From assembly GCF_044762855.1 (NCBI RefSeq), contig NZ_JBIWFB010000002.1, positions 434,001-498,000 on the forward strand: a stretch of 64,000 nucleotides of DNA. Reading direction: 5' to 3'. The translations under genes were made by a program, and so were the position numbers. The DNA comes from Psychrobacillus sp044762855 (GTDB lineage Bacteria; Bacillota; Bacilli; Bacillales_A; Planococcaceae). The notes beneath the pieces are model-generated. The model was not told the origin of the DNA. It saw nothing but the letters and a program-made list of their open reading frames with translations, and did not search any database. This document shows, one piece after another, positions 42,870 to 50,332 of the stretch. Position 1 is the stretch's first letter, and each line of letters begins with the position of its first letter.

Positions 42870-43968
42870 AATACTCCGAAGCTTTCGTTCTAAAATGATT
42901 ATATTGTTAGGTTTAAGCATGCTGTTGTCTAGTATTATAACTTACCTACTCTTTAAAATACTCCAATGGTATTATTATACAAATGTTAATCATGGTGATA
43001 CACTAGCTTATTTACGCAGTATTATAGGTAATATTGGAGACCTTTATTTCTTTTTATTATTATTTCTTTTGCTTGTGATATTATTTTTCTTTTTCTTTAC
43101 AAAACCCTATTCTGCCTATTTTAATGAGATTTCAAAAGGAATTCATTATCTCGCTCAGGGGGACTTTAAGCATCGTGTTCAAATAGAGTCCAATGATGAA
43201 TTTAGGGATATTGCACAAAGCATTAATTTGGCAAGTGAAAAATTGGAGGAAGCGATTCAACGAGGAGATTTTTCGGAAAGCAGTAAAGATCAATTGGTCG
43301 TAAATTTAGCTCACGATTTGCGTACGCCACTTACCTCTGTCTTAGGATATTTGGATTTGATTCTCAAGGATGATAGATTAACGAAAGAACAAGTCCAACA
43401 TTTTTTAACAATCGCCTTTACTAAATCACAACGTTTAGAAAGATTAATTGATGAATTATTCGAGATAACTAGGATGAATTATGGCATGTTACCAATTGAG
43501 AAGAAACAAATCGATTTAAGTGAGTTACTTATCCAATTGAAGGAAGAGTTGTATCCTGTCTTCGAGAAAAACGATTTGATAGCAAGAATAAATATGACAT
43601 CCCCATTATTTATTGAGGGTGATGGAGAGTTATTGGCACGTGTGTTTGAAAATCTATTGATAAATGCAAATCGCTATGGGTACGAGGGGCAGTATGTAGA
43701 TATCGAAGGGTTTATGGATGTAGAGAAAGTGGTTATTCAAGTTATTAATTATGGGGATGCCATTCCGCCAGCTGAACTGCCTCATATTTTTGATATGCTT
43801 TATACTGGTGACAAAGCAAGAACTCATCAAGAAAATAGTACAGGTCTCGGACTATTCATCGCGAAGAATATTGTAGAGCAACACAATGGAACAATAACTG
43901 CCGAAAGTGATCTAATACGCACTATTTTTGAAGTCCGATTACCAGTGGACGATTTCGAAGAGGATTAA
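42862..43968 (+). CDS. Sensor histidine kinase (VanS-like)
   Basis: A 368-residue membrane kinase: two transmembrane segments (about 12-32 and 55-78) with a short outside loop of about 20 residues, a HAMP linker, HisKA with His 151 (NLAHDLRTPLTSVLGYLD) and an ATPase domain with N box NLLINANRYG and G box STGLGLFIAKNI. The short sensor loop suggests sensing within or at the membrane. Partner of the preceding regulator. Confidence 0.88.
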   Translation: MDKILRSFRSKMIILLGLSMLLSSIITYLLFKILQWYYYTNVNHGDTLAYLRSIIGNIGDLYFFLLLFLLLVILFFFFFTKPYSAYFNEISKGIHYLAQGDFKHRVQIESNDEFRDIAQSINLASEKLEEAIQRGDFSESSKDQLVVNLAHDLRTPLTSVLGYLDLILKDDRLTKEQVQHFLTIAFTKSQRLERLIDELFEITRMNYGMLPIEKKQIDLSELLIQLKEELYPVFEKNDLIARINMTSPLFIEGDGELLARVFENLLINANRYGYEGQYVDIEGFMDVEKVVIQVINYGDAIPPAELPHIFDMLYTGDKARTHQENSTGLGLFIAKNIVEQHNGTITAESDLIRTIFEVRLPVDDFEED

Positions 43969-43989
43969 TAATAAAATCCAATAAAAAAA

Positions 43990-44006
43990 TTTAAGAAAAA
44001 TTTAAT
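43990..44006 (+). promoter_or_regulatory. Candidate response-regulator repeat upstream of the vanY-like gene
   Basis: TTTAAG (43990) and TTTAAT (44001) are direct repeats 11 bp apart, the spacing used by OmpR-family regulators. They lie in the gap between the kinase and the carboxypeptidase gene, which suggests a separate regulated promoter. Confidence 0.4.
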
Positions 44007-44078
44007 ATTTACCCCACTTTTTATTTTAAAAGTTTGTCTTATCCTTTAAACATGTTACATCAAGGAGGAAACTGAAAA

Positions 44079-44954
44079 ATGAAGAAGTGGGGATTTTTAT
44101 TTTTATTATTGTGTTTGTGTTTAACTTTCATAAATATTGAATCATTTTTTGAACCAAATGTGAAAATAAAAAATTACGATCATAATGAAAATGATCAAGT
44201 AGAGGATAGAAAGACTTCTGCACATCTACTAAAAAAAGAGATTACAGAAGAACAAATCTATCAAGGAAATCTGCTTTTGGTTAACAGTGAGTACCCAGTT
44301 CACCCACAAAGTATAAAATCGGATGTCATCAAACTATCTGCTCACAAAGAATTGACTGAGGGGTACGGATTGTTGGATAGCAAAATTTATTTGTCGGAGA
44401 GTGTTGCGCGTGAATTTTCAGAGATGATTTCAGCTGCAAAAAAAGAAGGAGTACATAATTTTTCTATTACTAGCGGATTTCGAGATTTTGATGAGCAAAG
44501 TACCCTGTATCGAGAAATGGGTTCTTCCTATGCATTGCCAGCCGGCTATAGCGAACATAATTTAGGCTTATCCCTTGATGTAGGATCTACGCAGATGAAG
44601 ATGGCTGATGCACCAGAAGGAAAGTGGGTAGAAGAAAATGCTTGGAAATACGGGTTCATTTTACGCTACCCAAAGGATAAAACGGATATAACAGGTATTC
44701 AATATGAACCGTGGCATATCCGCTATGTAGGTTTGCCTCATAGTGCGATTATGAAGGAAAAGAATTTTGTTCTAGAAGAATATATAGATTACCTAAAAGA
44801 AGAAAAAACTATTTCTGTCAGTATAAATGGGGAAAAATATACGATATCCTATTACCCCATTTCCGGGTCCAAAATGATTAACGTACCGGATAATAGCTAT
44901 TTTGATATTTCAGGTAATAATATGGATGGAGTAATTGTGACCATATACGAATGA
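44079..44954 (+). CDS. D-alanyl-D-alanine carboxypeptidase, VanY family
   Basis: A zinc peptidase that trims the terminal D-Ala of cell-wall precursors, 291 residues. An N-terminal hydrophobic anchor spans about 5-22. The peptidase M15B domain has SGFRDFDEQ near 134, the zinc motif SEHNLGLSLDVG near 162 (His and Asp ligands) and EPWHIRYVG near 209 (Glu and His). A C-terminal extension of about 65 residues follows. ATG 44079 has aaggagga. With the two-component pair it resembles a VanRSY unit. Confidence 0.88.
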   Translation: MKKWGFLFLLLCLCLTFINIESFFEPNVKIKNYDHNENDQVEDRKTSAHLLKKEITEEQIYQGNLLLVNSEYPVHPQSIKSDVIKLSAHKELTEGYGLLDSKIYLSESVAREFSEMISAAKKEGVHNFSITSGFRDFDEQSTLYREMGSSYALPAGYSEHNLGLSLDVGSTQMKMADAPEGKWVEENAWKYGFILRYPKDKTDITGIQYEPWHIRYVGLPHSAIMKEKNFVLEEYIDYLKEEKTISVSINGEKYTISYYPISGSKMINVPDNSYFDISGNNMDGVIVTIYE

Positions 44955-45039
44955 AATGTGAAACCTTGCTTGGTATCCCATAATCATATGAAGTAATAAA
45001 GTTAAATTTAGATATATCCCACATAGAAGAGGTAATCAT

Positions 45040-45588
45040 ATGAAGAAAAAGTTTTCTATACAAAACTCACTTTTATATTTGGTATTGATCGGATACGTTA
45101 TTATGATGTTAGATTTTTTATTTTTAGGAAGGCTAATATTCTCTATACAAAATAATTTAAAACTACCTGCACAACAATTTAATGTTGTTCCATTTATGAG
45201 TATTTATGAAGATATAGGAGCAGGAAGACTGAGACTTAACGGGAACTTTTTAGGTAATATTCTTATTTTTATCCCATTAGGTATTTTTATATCTTTATTT
45301 AGACATAACAAGAATTTAATATTTAATTTAATTATCGTATTCTCTATCAGCTTTTTGGTAGAAACAATGCAATTTCTAACAAGTACAGGGATAGCGGATA
45401 TAGATGACTTATTACTCAATAGTTTAGGTGGACTAATTGGATTATTCATGTATAAATTAATATCTTTTAAGAGACATTATTTAAGTACAAAAAAGGTTGT
45501 AACTATATTATCAGCAGTTATAGGATTTCCAGTAATCACTCTTTACATATATATTGTTATTTATGGCAAAGTAAATTTTATACCTTGA
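45040..45588 (+). CDS. VanZ-like membrane protein
   Basis: A 182-residue protein with five membrane segments and the VanZ family signatures NFLGNILIFIPLGIF near 70, ETMQFL near 107 and DIDDLLLNSLGGLIG near 118. VanZ lowers susceptibility to teicoplanin and lipoglycopeptides in enterococci; chromosomal homologues are common and often of unknown role. ATG 45040 follows agaagaggt. A 13-bp sequence around this start is repeated at 44981. Confidence 0.85.
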   Translation: MKKKFSIQNSLLYLVLIGYVIMMLDFLFLGRLIFSIQNNLKLPAQQFNVVPFMSIYEDIGAGRLRLNGNFLGNILIFIPLGIFISLFRHNKNLIFNLIIVFSISFLVETMQFLTSTGIADIDDLLLNSLGGLIGLFMYKLISFKRHYLSTKKVVTILSAVIGFPVITLYIYIVIYGKVNFIP

Positions 45589-45745
45589 ACATATATGTCA
45601 AAAGAAGTTAACCAAAATCAGTGGAACATTTTATTTGCTGTTACTACTTACTATTTTTAACGATAAGCACTTTCGTTTTTGGTCTTACTTGTTTAAAAAA
45701 TTATCTCCAAGCCTACACTACAGTAAAAAGGATAAGGAGACTTCC

Positions 45746-46168
45746 ATGAAAGGTTTAGCTATCAGCACTAGTTTTGCGGGGACAGTAATTATTGTAATCA
45801 TGCTCAAAATATTAGATTTTTTTCATTTTATCAAATGGGATCCTGTAGGTTTTTCGGATACTTTTCATATTTTAAAGGACAGCAATGCGTTTATTAAATG
45901 GGGAATATTATTCATCATCGTTTGGGCTGGGAGCATTATTTTATACTATATTAGCTTGCTATTTATGAAAATTCCTGTACCCATTACGAGTATCGCGCTA
46001 GGGCTACTAATCGCGTTTGTTTTAGAGTGGATTATTCTGGATGCTAGTTCGATCGAAAAAACGATTAAAAGAATGTCTATTCCTTTTATTTGTATTATCA
46101 TATTGGCCACACGGTTTTTAATGGAATCCGCCATCTTCCATGCGCAAGATAAACCACTCAGCAAATGA
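45746..46168 (+). CDS. Membrane protein, possibly YqhR-like
   Basis: A 140-residue protein with four hydrophobic segments, the first ending FFHFIKWDP. It sits directly before papA, where B. subtilis has yqhR and aroQ, and its first half resembles YqhR, but the match is weak. ATG 45746 is preceded by aaggag at six bases. The frame is open upstream to 45635 and could add 37 residues from a TTG without a clear ribosome binding site. Function unknown. Confidence 0.55.
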   Translation: MKGLAISTSFAGTVIIVIMLKILDFFHFIKWDPVGFSDTFHILKDSNAFIKWGILFIIVWAGSIILYYISLLFMKIPVPITSIALGLLIAFVLEWIILDASSIEKTIKRMSIPFICIIILATRFLMESAIFHAQDKPLSK

Positions 46169-46241
46169 AAATTTACCATCCTTGTTTCGTATGATAAAAT
46201 AATAGGCAGTAGTTATTTAGAAAATGAGATGAGGGGTAATA

Positions 46242-47303
46242 ATGAAACTTGCTAAATTACGTACGGCGTTAGAAGAAAAAGGAATTGATGCTTTATTAAT
46301 TACTAACGGATACAATAGACGATATATGACAGGGTTTACAGGAACGGCGGGTGTTGCCATTGTTTCTAAAAGTGATGCTGTTTTTATTACTGATTTCCGT
46401 TACACTGAACAAGCGGCAAGCCAGATTACAGATTTTCGCATTGTGAAACATGAGAAAACATTAATCGAAGAAGTTGCAACACAAGTCGCTCAAATGGGCA
46501 TTCAAACATTAGGATTTGAAAAAGAGGATTTAACATACAGCAGTTTTGAATTGTACAAACAAGCCATCAAAGCAGATTTAGTACCGGTAGCTGGATTCGT
46601 GGAAAAAATTCGCTTGATAAAGACCGACGAAGAGATTAGTATAATAAAGGCAGCTTGTCGTATTGCGGATGAGGCTTATGAGCATATCGTTACATACATA
46701 AAACCAGGAATGACAGAGCTTGAAGTATCCAATGAGTTAGAATTTTTCATGCGTAAGCGAGGGGCAACCTCTTCATCTTTCGATACAATCGTTGCTTCAG
46801 GAGTCCGTTCTGCATTACCACACGGTGTTGCGTCGGATAAAGTGATCGAAGTTGGAGATTTTGTGACATTAGATTTTGGAGCAGTATATAATGGTTATAT
46901 TTCTGATACGACTCGAACAGTAGCAGTGGGAGAGCCAAGTGAACAATTGAAAGAAATTTACCAAGTCGTGCTCGATTCACAATTACTTGCTTTAGAAAAA
47001 GTAAAACCGGGTATGACAGGTAAAGAAGCTGATGCAATTGCACGTGATTATATCGCTTCTAAAGGCTATGGAGAAGCATTTGGTCATTCATTAGGTCATG
47101 GAATCGGTCTAGAGGTGCATGAAGGTCCTGGATTATCATTCCGTTCGGATATTGTGCTAGAACCAGGTATGGTTATTACAATCGAGCCAGGTATTTACTT
47201 ACCTAATATCGGTGGAGTACGAATTGAAGATGATGCACTTGTAACGGAAAATGGTTTAGAGAAGCTCACGCACTCGACAAAAGAACTATTAATACTATCT
47301 TAA
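46242..47303 (+). CDS. papA: Xaa-Pro aminopeptidase family protein
   Basis: A metallopeptidase that removes N-terminal residues before proline, 353 residues in the M24B family. The creatinase-like N-terminal domain runs to about 125. Metal ligands are visible in LDFGAVYNGYISDTTRT (two Asp near 209 and 220), GHGIGLEVHEGP (His near 285), TIEPGIY (Glu) and GGVRIEDD (Glu). It starts at ATG 46242 after gaggggt and lies 17 bases before efp, as yqhT-efp in B. subtilis; YqhT-type enzymes are called PapA. Confidence 0.9.
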   Translation: MKLAKLRTALEEKGIDALLITNGYNRRYMTGFTGTAGVAIVSKSDAVFITDFRYTEQAASQITDFRIVKHEKTLIEEVATQVAQMGIQTLGFEKEDLTYSSFELYKQAIKADLVPVAGFVEKIRLIKTDEEISIIKAACRIADEAYEHIVTYIKPGMTELEVSNELEFFMRKRGATSSSFDTIVASGVRSALPHGVASDKVIEVGDFVTLDFGAVYNGYISDTTRTVAVGEPSEQLKEIYQVVLDSQLLALEKVKPGMTGKEADAIARDYIASKGYGEAFGHSLGHGIGLEVHEGPGLSFRSDIVLEPGMVITIEPGIYLPNIGGVRIEDDALVTENGLEKLTHSTKELLILS

Positions 47304-47320
47304 TATTTGGAGGAAAATAC

Positions 47321-47878
47321 ATGATTTCAGTAAATGATTTTAAAACAGGATTAACAATTTTAGTAGACGGCGTACTTTACCGCGTATTGGATTTCCAACA
47401 TGTAAAACCAGGAAAAGGTGCAGCGTTCGTTCGTTCAAAACTACGTAATCTTCGTAACGGATCAGTGAATGAAAAAACGTTCCGTGCTGGAGAAAAAGTA
47501 GAAAAAGCACAAATTGACAATAAAAAAATGCAATATTTATATGCAAGTGGGGATCAACATGTATTCATGGACACAGATTCTTACGAGCAATTAGAATTAA
47601 ACGAAAACCAAATCGAGTACGAACTAAAATTCTTACGTGAAAACATGGAAATTCATGTAATTCAATATGCTGGTGAAACACTTGGAGTAGAATTACCAAA
47701 ATCAGTTGAACTAGAAGTAACGGAAACAGAACCAGGTATTAAAGGAGACACTTCTGGTGGTGGTTCTAAAACAGCAACATTAGAAACTGGTTTAGTCGTG
47801 ACTGTACCATTATTCATCAACGTTGGAGATAAATTAATCATCAACACAGATGAAGGTTCATACGTTTCAAGAGCTTAA
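47321..47878 (+). CDS. efp: Translation elongation factor P
   Basis: Relieves ribosome stalling at polyproline. It has 185 residues in three beta-barrel domains, with loop HVKPGKGAAF and the modifiable Lys 32, which in B. subtilis carries 5-aminopentanol. The C-terminal signature is GLVVTVPLFINVGDKL. ATG 47321 follows tggagga. Confidence 0.97.
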   Translation: MISVNDFKTGLTILVDGVLYRVLDFQHVKPGKGAAFVRSKLRNLRNGSVNEKTFRAGEKVEKAQIDNKKMQYLYASGDQHVFMDTDSYEQLELNENQIEYELKFLRENMEIHVIQYAGETLGVELPKSVELEVTETEPGIKGDTSGGGSKTATLETGLVVTVPLFINVGDKLIINTDEGSYVSRA

Positions 47879-47891
47879 AATAAAACCAAAA

Positions 47892-47938
47892 ATAGCGGGT
47901 CTTTTCTCGATTTTGTCGAGAGAAGACTCGCTTTTTTG
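47892..47938 (+). terminator. efp terminator
   Basis: The 16-bp stem gcgggtcttttctcga / tcgagagaagactcgc is followed by six T residues; a strong end to the papA-efp transcript that isolates spoIIIA from it. Confidence 0.9.
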
Positions 47939-47960
47939 CTGTTTTCAGCCCATAAAAAGA

Positions 47961-48065
47961 TTAGTGGACTAAGTTTTTGTTAGTGCAGGATGTTTAGTTG
48001 GACTTTCGCTCTTTTAAGTTGTAAAAAAGCACTTCTTAGTTGTAATAGGGAATTTTTGGTGGCTC
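47961..48065. repeat. Second 21-bp-period repeat region, opposite orientation
   Basis: GTTG cores at 47997, 48018 and 48039 are exactly 21 bp apart, inside ttagttg / ttaagttg / ttagttg. A related tttttggtggctct lies one unit further on. These are reverse complements of the RAGCAAYYA core found at 34921-35030. They lie between the efp terminator and the spoIIIAC promoter, where spoIIIAA-AB would be expected. Confidence 0.6.
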
Positions 48066-48115
48066 TCTTTGGTCTAATGTTAATAGAGTGTATCTCCAAT
48101 TTGCGATAATCTTTT

Positions 48116-48144
48116 TCATATTCTTTGATAACCATTCATATGTT
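48116..48144 (+). promoter_or_regulatory. Sigma-E-like promoter of the spoIIIAC operon
   Basis: TCATATT (48116-48122) fits the sigma-E -35 consensus KMATATT exactly; after 14 bases CATATGTT (48137-48144) is a moderate -10 match (CATACAMT). The spoIIIAC start is 25 bases on. Confidence 0.5.
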
Positions 48145-48168
48145 ATTCGTATGGAAGGGGGAGGCATT

Positions 48169-48378
48169 GTGGAACTTCACGATGTACTTCGAGTTGCGGG
48201 GATAGGATTATTAATTGCAATTCTGCACTTGTTCTTTGAATCTACTGGTAAAAAAGAGTTTGCTTTTTTCTTGTTTTTTGTTGGATATATTTATATGACA
48301 ATCGAATTGTTACGTTTATTGAAATTATTTTTTTATGAGATTTCCACATTTTTAGAATGGCTTCTTATGACGAGTTAG
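48169..48378 (+). CDS. spoIIIAC: Stage III sporulation protein AC
   Basis: A small membrane protein of the SpoIIIA-SpoIIQ channel between mother cell and forespore, 69 residues with two membrane helices. RVAGIGLLIAILH and ESTGKKEFAFF correspond to conserved parts of SpoIIIAC. GTG 48169 follows aagggggagg. It is the first gene of the locus here: no spoIIIAA or spoIIIAB coding sequence lies between efp and this start. Confidence 0.82.
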   Translation: MELHDVLRVAGIGLLIAILHLFFESTGKKEFAFFLFFVGYIYMTIELLRLLKLFFYEISTFLEWLLMTS

Positions 48379-48381
48379 CCA

Positions 48382-48765
48382 ATGGTAGTATATGTCACGA
48401 TTATTCTAGCATTTTGCTTGTTGGAATTAGTAAAAGAAACGTACCCACGTTTACATTCGATTATCTATACGATCTATGTTTTCCTTTTTTTAATGTACTT
48501 GGTTATATCTCTTATTATCCCGTTTGTGACCAACTATTTCTCCATCGTTCCAGTCGCCCTACTACCTGTATTTAAATTACTCCTTTTTTCTGTATTATTA
48601 CTTTTTATTTCTCAAATTGTGGAAGAACTTCTCTCAGACTATGAATATACAAGCCTGGCAACCATGTTTACGTTCACAACTAAAGCAATTATTCTCCTCG
48701 TTTGGCTGCAGCATATGAAGCAATTTTACGAAAAGTTTTTTTCCGTACTAGGATTACTCTCTTGA
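48382..48765 (+). CDS. spoIIIAD: Stage III sporulation protein AD
   Basis: A 127-residue membrane protein with three or four hydrophobic segments. It follows spoIIIAC by three bases with a weak ribosome binding site, suggesting coupling. Length and order match SpoIIIAD (133 residues in B. subtilis); the sequence is poorly conserved, so the name depends on context. Confidence 0.72.
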   Translation: MVVYVTIILAFCLLELVKETYPRLHSIIYTIYVFLFLMYLVISLIIPFVTNYFSIVPVALLPVFKLLLFSVLLLFISQIVEELLSDYEYTSLATMFTFTTKAIILLVWLQHMKQFYEKFFSVLGLLS

Positions 48766-48780
48766 AGGAATGAACTATGA

Positions 48781-49695
48781 ATGATGGATGAAATGTTACA
48801 GACATTATTGCAGCCAGTCAAAGAGGTCATCCAAACATTTACGTATGTTCTCCTGTTTGGACTGGTGTTTGTTTGTTTAGAATGGTTAATTCCAAATAGT
48901 AAAAGGCTATTTAAATTTTTGTTTATCATGATTATTTGTTTCTATTGTTTAGAGCCAGCAATTCGAACTTTGGACATGATTCATGCGCTTTCAAACCAAT
49001 TGGTAACACTTTTTTTAGGGATGTATCCCTTATTAACTGCAGGGATTGCTGTATCCGGTGGTGCTTTACTGATTACTTTGTGGAATCCGATGGTGATGTT
49101 ATTTGCTTCGTTTACAACGATATTAGCTGAAAAAGTGTTAATACCTTCCATTATGGCAGCTTTCATATTTGACGTCATTACGAGAATCCATCCAGCTACT
49201 TCGTTTTCGAAAATGTCGGATCTCATTCGGATGACGTTGGTTGGGACTACCTCTATTATTTTACTTTTATATAGCTTTTTTATGACAGTTAATGGAGTTT
49301 TTACATGGTCGGTCAGTGGTGCAGTTAGCGAGTCTGCTAAACGATTAATCGCAAATAACATTCCATTTGTTGGCTCATTATTAACGGAAAGTATAAGTAC
49401 GATGAAAAGTTACTCATCTTCCGCTTCAGTTGTTACCGGTAATGCGGTGCTTTTTTCTGTATTAATCTTAGTGTCTATACCGACGATTCAAACGATTTTA
49501 ATCGCTTTTTTATACCGATTATTAGGAGCGATACTGGATCCTTTTATCGATGGCAATATTAGTGGTTTGTTGGACGATATTGGAAGGACATTATTCGTGT
49601 TGTCTATTATATCTGTACTGATCGCTTTTGCTTTCTTTTTTACTATTATCTTAACCATGCTTTTTGCGAAATTACTCATAAGTGTGAAAGGATAA
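48781..49695 (+). CDS. spoIIIAE: Stage III sporulation protein AE, N-terminally short
   Basis: A polytopic channel component, 304 residues with seven or so membrane helices. Conserved SpoIIIAE stretches can be matched: LGMYPLLTAGIAVSGG, ANNIPFVGSLLTESI and FLYRLLGAILDPF. B. subtilis SpoIIIAE has about 399 residues with a signal peptide and an outside region before the helices. Those first 90 or so residues are absent here, and the upstream DNA belongs to spoIIIAD. ATG 48781 or the next ATG, after aagga. Confidence 0.8.
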   Translation: MMDEMLQTLLQPVKEVIQTFTYVLLFGLVFVCLEWLIPNSKRLFKFLFIMIICFYCLEPAIRTLDMIHALSNQLVTLFLGMYPLLTAGIAVSGGALLITLWNPMVMLFASFTTILAEKVLIPSIMAAFIFDVITRIHPATSFSKMSDLIRMTLVGTTSIILLLYSFFMTVNGVFTWSVSGAVSESAKRLIANNIPFVGSLLTESISTMKSYSSSASVVTGNAVLFSVLILVSIPTIQTILIAFLYRLLGAILDPFIDGNISGLLDDIGRTLFVLSIISVLIAFAFFFTIILTMLFAKLLISVKG

Positions 49696-49850
49696 AATCA
49701 ATCGTTACCAATTTTTTATTTGGTCTTTTACTAATTGCGGTAGTTGGAGAACTTCTTTCGATACTACTAGAAGGTTCGGGCAGTGAAAAGATAGACTTTC
49801 TCGTTAAAATTGCGATAATCTTTTGGATCTTGTCCTTTCTCTTCATATAA
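49692..49850 (+). pseudogene. spoIIIAF: SpoIIIAF remnant: two membrane helices only, no canonical start
   Basis: An open frame of about 52 codons overlapping the spoIIIAE stop. It reads NFLFGLLLIAVVGELLSILL, then GSGSEKIDFLVKIAIIFWIL, matching the two-helix N-terminus of SpoIIIAF. No ATG, GTG or TTG is available near its start; only ATA 49692 or ATC 49701 follow the ribosome-binding-like gaaagga. The stop at 49848 removes the roughly 150-residue soluble domain that SpoIIIAF has in B. subtilis. It may be a pseudogene or a minimal protein started at a rare codon. Confidence 0.5.
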
Positions 49851-49902
49851 ATAGTTTGTCTTGCATAAAGTATTGTATCCATCATGAAAAGAAGGGTGAA
49901 GC

Positions 49903-50331
49903 ATTATATCAATCAAACAAAAACCCACTTTTCGTTTTGTTGTCATAAGTATTGCTGTTCTCATCATCAGTCTACTTTTTTCAGAAATGTTCCTTTCCAA
50001 TGATGAAAGTAATGCTACGGATACAAATCTAGCTCCCAAAACAACAGAAGACTTAGGCTACATATTAGAAAAAATCAGTGGGGTTGGCCGAGTGGAAGTG
50101 TATTTTCATTACAAAGAGAACACTGAAAAGTCAACGGAAAGTGACGTATCATTTTTCCAGTGGACAAGTGACAGTAGGGGGAACAAAGAAGAACTGATTG
50201 GAATACTAGTAGTAGCGGAAGGAGCGAGGGATAAACGCGTACAAAATAATTTGATTAAGACCCTTTCATCTGTTTTGCAAATAGCTCCACATCGAATCGT
50301 GATACAAGAAATGGAAATGGAGGATAAATAA
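49903..50331 (+). CDS. spoIIIAG: Stage III sporulation protein AG with apparent non-AUG start
   Basis: A ring-forming channel component of about 142 residues. Matching SpoIIIAG are the membrane segment FRFVVISIAVLIISLLF, the ring-domain start LEKISGVGRVEVYF and the C-terminal GILVVAEGARD, then APHRIVI. The first ATG in frame (49987) would delete the membrane segment. The frame is open only from 49900, where ATT 49903, ATA 49906 or ATC 49912 follow gaagggtga. I used ATT. The B. subtilis protein has 229 residues, so the linker is also shorter. Confidence 0.65.
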   Translation: MISIKQKPTFRFVVISIAVLIISLLFSEMFLSNDESNATDTNLAPKTTEDLGYILEKISGVGRVEVYFHYKENTEKSTESDVSFFQWTSDSRGNKEELIGILVVAEGARDKRVQNNLIKTLSSVLQIAPHRIVIQEMEMEDK

Positions 50332-50332
50332 T

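Noticed and set aside
44981..45045. 13-bp direct repeat taatcatatgaag at 44981 and 45033
   Set aside because: Two short copies near the vanZ-like start; possibly a duplicated ribosome-binding region, too little to support a mobile element.
42174..45588. Complete glycopeptide-resistance operon
   Set aside because: No vanH, D-Ala-D-Lac or D-Ser ligase, or vanX gene is present; only regulators, VanY and VanZ types.
49680..49700. Programmed frameshift joining SpoIIIAE to SpoIIIAF
   Set aside because: The two frames overlap, but there is no recognisable slippery heptamer or downstream structure, and fusion is unknown for these proteins.
49767..50039. Minus-strand open frame across the spoIIIAF-AG junction
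   Set aside because: It has no ribosome binding site or family features; the + strand frames match SpoIIIAF and SpoIIIAG.
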